DNA of 5,722 bases, taken from NCBI GenBank assembly GCA_030625465.1, contig DAOUQS010000140.1, positions 1 through 5,722 on the forward strand, read 5' to 3'. This DNA comes from Amylibacter sp. GTDB lineage: Bacteria > Pseudomonadota > Alphaproteobacteria > Rhodobacterales > Rhodobacteraceae. Of this stretch, positions 1 through 5,722 are shown piece by piece. The notes beneath the pieces were generated by a model. It saw only the letters and a program-made list of their open reading frames with translations. It ran no database searches and had not been told where the DNA came from. A program made the translations under genes and the position numbers. Numbering within the stretch: position 1 is the first letter of the stretch; every line of letters starts with the position of its first letter.

Positions 1-87
1 GAACCAAAAGCCATAGCCCTTGGGATCACAAGCGCGCTTATACGCGAACGCGCAACCGTGACGGCACAAAAGGAGGCCCACTTATGA
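1..87 (+). CDS. C-terminal end of an upstream gene, possibly xdhC-like (5' truncated)
   Basis: Frame 1 is open from the window edge to a TGA at 85-87 and overlaps the ATPase start codon in an ATGA arrangement (4 nt), as expected for an upstream operon member. The visible tail is 28 residues and contains the segment EPKAIALGITSALIRER. The pattern Pro-x-x-Ile-Ala followed by a short helix with Leu-Ile resembles the C-terminus of XdhC, which inserts sulfurated molybdenum cofactor into xanthine dehydrogenase. That identity is inference from a very short stretch. An XdhC gene would fit well beside a purine importer. Frame 3 is also open across these 83 bases but offers no ATG, GTG or TTG start, so it does not extend the ATPase. 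The tail could instead belong to an unrelated protein. Confidence 0.5.
   Translation, partial: EPKAIALGITSALIRERATVTAQKEAHL
68..76 (+). promoter_or_regulatory. Shine-Dalgarno sequence of the ATPase gene
   Basis: AAAAGGAGG lies 7 nt before the ATG at 84, which is near-ideal spacing. It fixes the ATPase start at 84 although the reading frame stays open further upstream. It lies inside the 3' end of the preceding open frame. No separate promoter is visible in the first 83 bases, so transcription probably enters from upstream. Confidence 0.8.
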
Positions 88-1589
88 CTGCATTACTTAG
101 CCTGTCGGGGCTGACCAAAGCCTATCCCGGCGTCATCGCCAACGATGATGTCAGCTTTGACATTGAGCCGGGCGAAATTCACGCGCTTTTAGGTGAAAAC
201 GGTGCTGGCAAGTCGACGCTGGTGAAAATGATCTACGGGCTTGTGCGCCCTGACAGCGGCACCATGATGTTGCACGGCGAAGCCTTCGCCCCGCCTGAAC
301 CGCGTGCGGCACGCGCCAGCGGTGTGGCGATGGTGTTCCAGCATTTTTCACTGTTTGATGCGTTAACCGTGGCCGAAAACATCGCGTTGGGCATGGAGAA
401 TTCGCCTGACACTGCTGATCTGACCGAACAGATTATCGAAGTGTCTGGCAAATACGGGCTGACCATTGACCCCTACCGCATGGTGGGTGATCTGTCTGCC
501 GGTGAACGCCAGCGGGTCGAGATTGTGCGCTGCCTTTTGCAAAATCCGAAAATGCTGATCATGGATGAACCCACATCCGTGTTGACCCCGCAAGAGGTGG
601 AAGTGCTGTTCAAAACCTTGCGGCAATTGTCCGATGAAGGCACATCTATCCTTTATATCTCGCATAAGCTGGACGAGATCAAAGTGCTTTGCGAACACGC
701 AACCATATTGCGGCGCGGCAAGGTGGTAGGCACTTGTATTCCCAAGGATGAGACCGCCAAAAGCATGGCTGAAATGATGGTTGGCTCGAAACTACGCACA
801 CCAAAAAAACATTACACCCGCCACGGGGCGGCATTGTTGGGGCTACATAATCTGTGGCTGAAATCGAAAGACCCGTTTGGCACCAGCTTGAAGGAAATCA
901 CCTTTAACCTGCACGAAGGCGAGGTTCTGGGTGTCGGCGGTGTGGCTGGTAACGGGCAGGACGAATTGATGCTGGCAATCTCGGGGGAAGAGCTGACACC
1001 GGCACATGCGATCCAGTTCAAAGGCGAAGACATCGGGCAGCTGGGGCCTAATCCCCGGCGGATGCGCGGCCTGCTAACGGCCCCTGAAGAACGGCTTGGC
1101 CATGCCGCCGCCCCTGATATGTCGCTAAGTGAAAACGCTTTTCTGACCGGTGCGATCCGGCAGAACCTGACCCACAACGGTATGATCAAAACCGCCGCCA
1201 CCCGCGCCTTTGCCCGCGAGATTATCGAGCAGTTCGATGTCCGCACGCCCGGCACTGAAAACGATGCGCGGTCGCTATCCGGCGGCAACCTGCAAAAATT
1301 CGTGATCGGGCGCGAGATTTTGCAAAAACCCGACGTGTTTGTGGTTAACCAACCCACATGGGGTGTTGATGCCGCCGCTGCCGCCGATATTCGCCATGCA
1401 ATTCTTGAGCTGGCCAAAAACGGGGCGGCCGTGCTGGTGATCAGTCAGGACCTGGATGAATTGATGGAAATCTCGGACAATATCGCCATTCTATCCGAAG
1501 GCACCTTGTCCGCACCACGCCCTGCCAAGGGTATAACCGTAGAACAAATCGGCCTGATGATGGGCGGAACCGAGGTGGAACATGTTTAA
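84..1589 (+). CDS. BMP/PnrA-class ABC importer, fused two-domain ATPase
   Basis: This 501-residue protein is the cytoplasmic ATPase of a sugar/nucleoside-type (CUT2-like) ABC importer, with two nucleotide-binding domains in one chain, the normal layout and length for RbsA/YufO-like proteins. The N-terminal domain is complete: Walker A GENGAGKST (37-45), Q-loop Gln86, signature LSAGERQRVEI (137-147), Walker B with catalytic Glu (LIMDEP, 158-163) and H-loop His194. The C-terminal domain is degenerate. Its Walker A position reads GVAGNGQDEL (286-295) without the Lys-Ser/Thr pair, its Walker B position reads VVNQPTWGVD (420-429) with Asn-Gln in place of Asp-Glu, and the H-loop is replaced by Gln455. 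It keeps a good signature, LSGGNLQKF (398-406). By family knowledge one composite site hydrolyses ATP (N-domain Walker A with C-domain signature) and the other is structural. The gene overlaps the next by 8 nt. Substrate type is inferred from the linked binding protein. Confidence 0.96.
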   Translation: MTALLSLSGLTKAYPGVIANDDVSFDIEPGEIHALLGENGAGKSTLVKMIYGLVRPDSGTMMLHGEAFAPPEPRAARASGVAMVFQHFSLFDALTVAENIALGMENSPDTADLTEQIIEVSGKYGLTIDPYRMVGDLSAGERQRVEIVRCLLQNPKMLIMDEPTSVLTPQEVEVLFKTLRQLSDEGTSILYISHKLDEIKVLCEHATILRRGKVVGTCIPKDETAKSMAEMMVGSKLRTPKKHYTRHGAALLGLHNLWLKSKDPFGTSLKEITFNLHEGEVLGVGGVAGNGQDELMLAISGEELTPAHAIQFKGEDIGQLGPNPRRMRGLLTAPEERLGHAAAPDMSLSENAFLTGAIRQNLTHNGMIKTAATRAFAREIIEQFDVRTPGTENDARSLSGGNLQKFVIGREILQKPDVFVVNQPTWGVDAAAAADIRHAILELAKNGAAVLVISQDLDELMEISDNIAILSEGTLSAPRPAKGITVEQIGLMMGGTEVEHV

Positions 1590-2667
1590 ACTTGAACGCA
1601 GGCCAACCCCGTCCAAAGCAATGGTGGTTTTAACGCCCGTACTGGCGGTTGTACTGACGATGATCGCAGGCGGTATCCTGTTTGCCATTCTGGGCAAAAA
1701 CCCGTTTGAAGCCATTCGCATCATTTTCTGGGACCCATTATTCAATGAGGTTGTGGCCAGCTATACTAGGCCGCAACTGTTGGTTAAAGCCGCACCATTG
1801 ATCACCATTGCACTGGGCCTGTCGTTTGGATACCGCGCCAATATCTGGAATATCGGTGCCGAAGGCCAGTTTATCATGGGCGCGATTGCAGGCGGGGCTG
1901 TGGGGCTTGCATTCTACCCCACCGAAAGCGTGCTGATCTTTCCTTTGATGGTTCTGGCCGGGGCCATAGGTGGCTTCCTTTGGGCAATGATCCCCGCATT
2001 CTTGAAAATCAAATTCAACGCTAATGAAATCCTTGTGTCTCTGATGCTGGTCTATGTGGCAATCAATTTCCTAGGGGCTATGGTCACCGGGCCGTTGCGT
2101 TCGCCCGTGGGCATGAACTTTCCCGTCAGTCGCAATTTCAACGAGTACCCGTCGGCCTATAATGGTGAATTGATCGCCAACACAGGCTTGCACATGGGTA
2201 TATTCGTTACGCTGGCCGCCGTCATCGTTTCGTACATATTGTTAAAGCACCACATCTTTGGTTTTCAGGTGCGCACTGCGGGCCAATCACCACGCGCAGC
2301 CAAGTTCTCGGGCGTTAACCCCAACATAACCATCGCGATCTGTCTTGGCATATCGGGTGGTCTGGCAGGCATGGCAGGCTTGTTCGAGGTCACCGGCCCC
2401 GCAGGCAAACTATCTACCAACTTTCCGCTGGGCTACGGCTTTACCGCGATTATCGTGGCGTTCTTGGGCCGGTTGAACCCCATCGGCATCACATTCGCGG
2501 GGCTGCTTATGGCGCTTACTTATATCGGGGGCGAGCTGGCACAGTTCCAACTGTCGGTTCCCGCCGCATCCATCCAGGTGTTCCAGGGCATGTTATTGTT
2601 CTTCATGCTGGCAGTGGACATTCTGGTGACCTTCCGCATTCGCCTTGCTTCGAGAGAGGTAGCATAA
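1582..2667 (+). CDS. BMP/PnrA-class ABC importer, permease subunit 1 (BPD_transp_2 family)
   Basis: This 361-residue inner-membrane protein has about nine to ten hydrophobic segments, the first near residues 15-37 and the last near 333-350, and is of YufP/RbsC-like type. Recognisable blocks are NIWNIGAEGQFIMG (87-100), FNANEILVSLMLVYVA (145-160), the cytoplasmic coupling segment FQVRTAGQSPRAAKFSG (228-244), GGLAGMAGLFEVTG (259-272) and GYGFTAIIVAFLGRLNP (284-300). With permease 2 it should form the heterodimeric substrate channel. The coupling segment contains R-x-x-G-x4-A-A, also present in permease 2, and is the likely ATPase contact. The ATG at 1582 lies 8 nt inside the ATPase gene and is preceded by GAGGTG (1572-1577), so translation is probably coupled. 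The charged N-terminus (KLERRP) before the first membrane segment supports this start. Confidence 0.95.
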   Translation: MFKLERRPTPSKAMVVLTPVLAVVLTMIAGGILFAILGKNPFEAIRIIFWDPLFNEVVASYTRPQLLVKAAPLITIALGLSFGYRANIWNIGAEGQFIMGAIAGGAVGLAFYPTESVLIFPLMVLAGAIGGFLWAMIPAFLKIKFNANEILVSLMLVYVAINFLGAMVTGPLRSPVGMNFPVSRNFNEYPSAYNGELIANTGLHMGIFVTLAAVIVSYILLKHHIFGFQVRTAGQSPRAAKFSGVNPNITIAICLGISGGLAGMAGLFEVTGPAGKLSTNFPLGYGFTAIIVAFLGRLNPIGITFAGLLMALTYIGGELAQFQLSVPAASIQVFQGMLLFFMLAVDILVTFRIRLASREVA

Positions 2668-3599
2668 TGGACTTTTCAGCACTTTCCCCCGTCGCCCTGA
2701 TTGTCAGCCTGATGGTTGCCGCCACTCCAATCCTGCTTGCCGCCATCGGCGAGCTGGTCGTGGAAAAATCCGGTGTTCTGAACCTTGGCGTTGAAGGCAT
2801 GATGATTATCGGCGCGATCTGCGGCTTTATCGTCGCGGTCGAGACCGGATCCCCTTGGCTGGGCTTTTTGGCAGCCATGGCAGGTGGTGCCGCCATTTCG
2901 TTCATCTTTGCGATACTGACCCAGTATATGCTGACCAATCAGGTTGCGACCGGACTGGCCCTGACACTATTCGGCTTGGGCTTTGCCGCCCTTCTGGGCC
3001 ACAGCTATGCAGGCATCAAACCCCCCAAATTCGGCAAGCTGGACATTCCGTTTATCTCGGACATCCCGGTGATTGGCGAATTGGTGTTTTCGCATGATTA
3101 CATGATCTATATATCCCTCGCGATCATCGCGGGTGTCTGGTACTTCCTGACCCGCACACGCGGCGGGCTGGTGTTGCGTGCCGCTGGTGAAAACCACGAT
3201 GCCGCCCACGCTTTGGGCTATAAAGTGATCCGCATCCGCATCATGGCCATCCTGTTTGGCGGGGCCATGGCAGGCTTGGGCGGGGCATATCTGTCGCTGG
3301 TACGCGTGCCGCAATGGACCGAAGGCATGACCGCAGGTGCGGGCTGGATTGCACTGGCACTTGTGGTGTTTGCCTCTTGGAAACCATGGCGCATCATTCT
3401 GGGTGCATATCTTTTTGGCGGCATCACGGTTTTGCAGTTGAACTTACAGGCAGCAGGGGCCAATATCCCCGTCGCATACCTGTCCATGACACCGTATCTG
3501 GTGACCATCATTGTGCTGGTAATTATGTCTGCGGACAAAAAACGCGCCAGTCTGAATGCCCCGGCCTGCTTGGGCCGGATATTTCATGCCTCGAACTAG
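2667..3599 (+). CDS. BMP/PnrA-class ABC importer, permease subunit 2 (BPD_transp_2 family)
   Basis: This is the 310-residue second channel subunit, YufQ-like, shorter than permease 1 as is usual for this pair. Family blocks are EKSGVLNLGVEGMMIIGAI (33-51), NQVATGLALTLFGLG (91-105), the coupling segment VLRAAGENHDAAHALG (169-184) and MTAGAGWIALALVVFASW (221-238). The C-terminus contains NAPACLGRIFH (297-307), a cytoplasmic tail I recognise from proteobacterial members. About eight to nine membrane segments can be seen. The start codon shares one base with the permease 1 stop (TAATG, 2665-2669) and is preceded by GAGAGG (2654-2659) at 7 nt, so the two are probably translated in step. The gene ends 54 nt before the binding-protein gene. 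No truncation or frameshift is visible. Confidence 0.95.
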   Translation: MDFSALSPVALIVSLMVAATPILLAAIGELVVEKSGVLNLGVEGMMIIGAICGFIVAVETGSPWLGFLAAMAGGAAISFIFAILTQYMLTNQVATGLALTLFGLGFAALLGHSYAGIKPPKFGKLDIPFISDIPVIGELVFSHDYMIYISLAIIAGVWYFLTRTRGGLVLRAAGENHDAAHALGYKVIRIRIMAILFGGAMAGLGGAYLSLVRVPQWTEGMTAGAGWIALALVVFASWKPWRIILGAYLFGGITVLQLNLQAAGANIPVAYLSMTPYLVTIIVLVIMSADKKRASLNAPACLGRIFHASN

Positions 3600-3611
3600 G
3601 GGCGATATAAT
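3583..3611 (+). promoter_or_regulatory. Candidate internal promoter for the binding-protein gene
   Basis: A perfect TATAAT hexamer sits at 3606-3611, just after the permease 2 stop codon. At 17-nt spacing the -35 position reads TTCATG (3583-3588), which matches only three of six consensus bases and lies within permease 2 coding sequence. The predicted transcript would start near 3618 and have a leader of about 36 nt before the ATG at 3654. Extra transcription of a binding protein from inside the operon is plausible because it is usually needed in excess over the membrane parts. The weak -35 keeps this tentative, and alphaproteobacterial promoters often depend strongly on the -35. Confidence 0.35.
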
Positions 3612-3613
3612 AA

Positions 3614-3632
3614 GGGCTGCGCTGCGTAGCCC
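3614..3632 (+). other. Intercistronic RNA hairpin before the binding-protein gene
   Basis: The sequence GGGCTGCG CTG CGTAGCCC folds into an 8-bp stem (one G-U pair, 3619 with 3627) with a 3-nt loop at 3622-3624. It is followed by CCACCAACAA and not by a T-run, so it is not a standard intrinsic terminator. Hairpins in this position in transporter operons can block 3'-to-5' decay of the upstream mRNA or protect the 5' end of a processed downstream mRNA, giving different levels of permease and binding protein; that role is inferred. If transcription began near 3618 from the candidate promoter, the full stem could not form in that transcript. Confidence 0.55.
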
Positions 3633-3638
3633 ACCAAC

Positions 3639-3657
3639 AAGGAGAGAAATGAAATGA
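3639..3657 (+). promoter_or_regulatory. Ribosome binding site and double start of the binding-protein gene
   Basis: AAGGAG (3639-3644) lies 9 nt before the ATG at 3654. A second ATG at 3649, only 4 nt from the same site, opens a different frame and reads Met-Lys-stop, its TGA (3655-3657) overlapping the real start in ATGA. The start at 3654 is chosen because it alone gives the binding protein with an intact signal peptide. Whether the two-codon frame is ever translated cannot be told from sequence. Confidence 0.7.
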
Positions 3658-4727
3658 AGTTGTTTAAAACACTACTCGCGGGGGCAGCCATTGCCGTCGG
3701 GTTGACGGGGGCTGCATCCGCCGGCGAAAAACTGAAAGTGGGCTTTATCTATGTTGGCCCGACCGGTGATTTTGGCTGGTCTTATGAACATGATCAAGGC
3801 CGTCTGGCTATTGAAGCTGCTTTGGGTGACAAGGTTGAAACCACATATGTTGAAAGCGTGCCGGAAAGTGCCGACAGCGAACGTGTGATGACGCAAATGG
3901 CCCTAAGCGGCACCGATCTGATCTTTGCAACATCATTCAACTATATGGATCACGTGCTGAACGTGGCCAAAAAATTCCCGAACGTGAAGTTTGAACATGC
4001 AACGGGCTTTAAGCGCGCTGACAACGTATCAACATATTCCGCACGTTTCTATGAAGGCCGTACAGTAATTGGCCATATTGCGGGCAACATGACCGAAACC
4101 AACACCATCGGTTACATCGCGTCTTACCCGATCCCTGAAGTGATCCGCGGCATCAATTCTGCCTATATCGCTGCCAAAAAAGTTAACCCTGATGTGAAAA
4201 TGAAAATCGTCTGGGTGTTTTCATGGTTTGATCCGGGCAAAGAGGCAGATGCCGCAACTGCACTGATCTCGCAAGGTGCCGACATCATCATGCAACACAC
4301 AGACAGCCCGGCTGCGATGACCATCGCGGAAGAAAAAGGCATCTACGCATTCGGTCAGGCATCTGACATGGCCCAGTTCGGCCCGAACGCACGCCTGTCT
4401 GCAATCATCGACAACTGGGGGCCATATTATGTGGCACGCGCCCAGGCCGCGATTGACGGCACATGGACATCAACCGACACATGGGACGGTATCAAACCCG
4501 GCATGGTTGGCATTGGTGCTTTTTCCGACAAAATCCCAGCTGACGTGCAAGCTTCCGCCACTGCGATCAAAGACGCGCTATCTGCGGGCACCATGCACAG
4601 CTTCACAGGGCCTTTGAACAAGCAAGACGGTTCGGTTTGGTTGAAAGACGGCGAGACAGCTGACGACGGCACATTGGCCGGCATGAACTTCTACGTTGAA
4701 GGTATTGACGGCGAAGTACCGCAATAA
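3654..4727 (+). CDS. BMP-family (PnrA-like) periplasmic substrate-binding protein
   Basis: This 357-residue precursor is the periplasmic receptor of the importer. Residues 1-23 are a typical Sec signal peptide: Lys2 and Lys5, a hydrophobic core, and an Ala-Ser-Ala end before Gly24. The protein has no cysteine at all, so it cannot be a lipoprotein, unlike PnrA/TmpC of spirochaetes or Gram-positive members, and should be freely soluble. The mature part has the two-lobed BMP fold pattern: a first strand KVGFIYVG (28-35) leading to GDFGWSYEHDQGR (38-50), where aromatic and acidic ligand-contact residues of the family lie; DLIFATSF (88-95); TIGYIASYPIPEV (151-163); GADIIMQHTDSP (208-219); and GIYAFGQ (229-235). 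BMP proteins of known ligand bind purine nucleosides, and some bind bases; the exact ligand is not readable here. The gene is last in the operon, after a 54-nt gap that probably sets its expression separately, and is followed by a terminator. Confidence 0.95.
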   Translation: MKLFKTLLAGAAIAVGLTGAASAGEKLKVGFIYVGPTGDFGWSYEHDQGRLAIEAALGDKVETTYVESVPESADSERVMTQMALSGTDLIFATSFNYMDHVLNVAKKFPNVKFEHATGFKRADNVSTYSARFYEGRTVIGHIAGNMTETNTIGYIASYPIPEVIRGINSAYIAAKKVNPDVKMKIVWVFSWFDPGKEADAATALISQGADIIMQHTDSPAAMTIAEEKGIYAFGQASDMAQFGPNARLSAIIDNWGPYYVARAQAAIDGTWTSTDTWDGIKPGMVGIGAFSDKIPADVQASATAIKDALSAGTMHSFTGPLNKQDGSVWLKDGETADDGTLAGMNFYVEGIDGEVPQ

Positions 4728-4748
4728 ATACCCCTGTAGATACATATC

Positions 4749-4786
4749 AAAAATGACGGCACTCCATCGGGGTGCCGTTTTCGTTT
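4749..4786. terminator. Intrinsic terminator of the importer operon, probably bidirectional
   Basis: The arms 4756-4765 and 4769-4778 form a 10-bp GC-rich stem (ACGGCACTCC with GGGGTGCCGT, one G-T pair) around the loop ATC. On the plus strand the stem runs into TTTTCGTTT (4778-4786), ending the importer transcript about 30 nt after its last stop codon. On the minus strand the stem is followed by five T residues (complement of 4749-4753), so it can also end the convergent marR transcript, whose stop codon lies only 7 nt before the stem. The minus-strand tail is shorter and that direction is less certain. Confidence 0.85.
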
Positions 4787-5235
4787 CAGGTGTCGCGTTC
4801 TTTGTCCAAAAAGCCACGCATCTCGGCCAGTAGCGGCAACATGTCCTTTAGCCTTTCAGGCGGGAACTGTGCTGCGAAATTGGCAAAGAACGGCATCGAC
4901 GCGACGATTGCGTCATCGCGGAATTTACGGCCCAAATCAGTTATAACAACCGACTTTGAACGCCCGTCATCGGGGTTGGGCCGCATCACAATCAGGCCGC
5001 GCTTTTCCAAGACAGACAAGGTATGGGTCATGGTCGTTTTCGGCAGCTGGAACGCCTTGGCAATATGCAAAGGCGTTTGCCCGTCACCAAGACGCATCAG
5101 ATGGTGTAGCACACTGAAATGTGCAAGCGTTATGCCCATGGGCAAATGCGATTCAATTCCGGTGCGGCTTAGCTGGTTCAGAATGCCAACCTCGGTAAAA
5201 AACTGCACATAAAGCGGTATCTGGTCTTTATCCAT
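4786..5235 (-). CDS. MarR-family transcriptional regulator
   Basis: This 149-residue protein has the normal MarR length and layout: N-terminal dimerisation helices (about 5-45), a winged helix-turn-helix (about 45-100) and C-terminal dimerisation helices (about 105-145). The DNA-binding part shows QTPLHIAKAFQLPKTTMTHTL (53-73), with the recognition helix near 65-80, then the wing RPNPDDGRSKSVVITDLGR (85-103), whose Asp-Asp-Gly-Arg turn is the family hallmark. It contains no cysteine, so thiol oxidation as in OhrR is ruled out as its sensing mechanism; a small-molecule ligand is more likely. Its start overlaps the end of the upstream flavoprotein gene by 8 nt with only a weak ribosome site (GGAAG at 5248-5252, 12 nt away), suggesting coupled translation. 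Such regulators commonly repress their own operon, so the flavoprotein gene is the likely target; its promoter and operator lie outside the window. Its stop codon touches the terminator. Confidence 0.93.
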   Translation of the reverse strand: MDKDQIPLYVQFFTEVGILNQLSRTGIESHLPMGITLAHFSVLHHLMRLGDGQTPLHIAKAFQLPKTTMTHTLSVLEKRGLIVMRPNPDDGRSKSVVITDLGRKFRDDAIVASMPFFANFAAQFPPERLKDMLPLLAEMRGFLDKERDT

Positions 5236-5722
5236 TCTTCAATTTTACTTCCAAAGGCCAGCGCGGTGATGGCGGCGTTTGCGGCCCGTAACCCAACCGC
5301 CCGAGCATCTGAACAGTTTCACCCGGCTTTGCAAGCAAATCATGGATATTACGATATTGTTCATCCATCTCGGGATACTCTTGCAAGGATTGGCTGATAG
5401 GGTGCAATGACAGGCCCATCTGGGTCGTTTTCAGGTTCAACCGTGCCCATTTGCGCCCAATGGCAATCTGGTCTTTCGGCGTATTACCCTGTGAGGTCAG
5501 ATAGGCATATGCAGGGGTGGCATGGAACATTTCATCGAATATTTTCATGCCTTCCTTAAAGCCGGTGCTTTGTGGGTTCATACTGCTTTCGCGCGTCAAA
5601 ATACCTGTGAACGACATCAGTTCCAGCATGCCCCCGGTCAGGCCAATCCCGTCAGGATTTGCATCAACCTCGTTAACCCCAAGGCGCATCAGATCAACAC
5701 TTTCTTGCCATGTGTAGGGTGT
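5228..5722 (-). CDS. Nitroreductase-superfamily flavoprotein, Acg-like (5' truncated by window edge)
   Basis: The frame is open to the right window edge, giving the C-terminal 164 residues and a TAA at 5228-5230. The first in-frame ATG (5687-5689) is probably internal, since the residues before it (TPYTWQESVDLMRLG) continue smoothly. Counting from the edge, features typical of Acg/Rv3131-like members of the FMN-binding nitroreductase family are an amphipathic segment leading into GLSLHPISQSLQ (103-114) and a C-terminal GETVQMLGRLGYGP (134-147) followed by a Pro-rich PSPRWPLE (151-158). The family uses FMN, but substrates of this branch are poorly known and the N-terminal FMN-binding part is not visible. 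A Tat or other signal peptide cannot be judged. It is the upstream partner of marR in a two-gene or longer operon. Family assignment rests on pattern recognition only. Confidence 0.78.
   Translation of the reverse strand, partial: TPYTWQESVDLMRLGVNEVDANPDGIGLTGGMLELMSFTGILTRESSMNPQSTGFKEGMKIFDEMFHATPAYAYLTSQGNTPKDQIAIGRKWARLNLKTTQMGLSLHPISQSLQEYPEMDEQYRNIHDLLAKPGETVQMLGRLGYGPQTPPSPRWPLEVKLKNG

Noticed and set aside
32..53. Inverted repeat GCGCG/CGCGC with a 12-nt loop
   Set aside because: Only 5 bp with a long loop, in a GC-rich coding tail; expected by chance and not placed like a regulatory element.
812..1417. 201-codon open frame on the minus strand inside the ATPase gene
   Set aside because: It is antisense to a well-supported ATPase, has a Ser/Pro/Arg-rich composition typical of a shadow frame, and shows no recognisable domain.
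3314..3610. 98-codon plus-strand frame overlapping the end of permease 2
   Set aside because: It is a shifted reading of permease 2, whose own frame remains intact to the conserved C-terminal tail; no sign of a frameshift or separate gene.
3600..3653. Possible purine riboswitch before the binding-protein gene
   Set aside because: At 54 nt the gap is too short for a purine aptamer (about 65-70 nt with three helices), and only one hairpin is present.
4772..5212. 146-codon plus-strand open frame opposite marR
   Set aside because: The minus strand encodes a clear MarR protein with winged-helix and DDGR wing; the plus frame starts inside the terminator stem and has no family features.
4786..5235. 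MarR as the regulator of the importer operon
   Set aside because: The gene is convergent with the importer and coupled to a flavoprotein gene; no MarR-like palindrome was seen in the parts of the importer's upstream DNA that are visible.

Overview
The window reads as a stretch of alphaproteobacterial chromosome, most likely from the Rhodobacteraceae (Roseobacter group). This is inferred from moderate GC content, codon use and the style of the proteins, not from a marker gene. It is gene-dense. I see no mobile element, CRISPR array, tRNA or rRNA.

Plus strand, 1-4786: a compact ABC importer operon of the BMP/PnrA class (purine nucleoside or nucleobase uptake). The order is a fused two-domain ATPase (84-1589), permease 1 (1582-2667), permease 2 (2667-3599) and a periplasmic BMP-family binding protein (3654-4727). 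The first three genes overlap by 8 nt and 1 nt, so they are probably translationally coupled. An upstream reading frame enters the window at base 1 and ends at 87, overlapping the ATPase start by 4 nt. Its 28-residue tail resembles the C-terminus of XdhC (xanthine dehydrogenase maturation factor). If correct, this links the importer to purine catabolism.

The only real gap in the operon is 3600-3653, just before the binding-protein gene. In 54 nt it holds a perfect TATAAT box, an 8-bp hairpin, a good Shine-Dalgarno sequence and a two-codon ORF overlapping the start codon. This is a plausible site for setting the binding protein's expression separately from the membrane components. The operon ends in a strong hairpin terminator (4756-4786) that also has a T-run on the other strand.

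Minus strand, 4786-5722: a convergent pair. The C-terminal 164 residues of an Acg-like nitroreductase-family flavoprotein (running off the right edge) are followed, with an 8-nt overlap, by a MarR-family regulator with no cysteine. The regulator probably controls its own operon; the promoter lies outside the window.

How they work together: the binding protein captures a purine-type ligand in the periplasm, the two permeases form the channel, and the fused ATPase drives import. The MarR/flavoprotein pair looks functionally separate. I did not find a new biological system here; the most interesting part is the 54-nt control region before the binding-protein gene.
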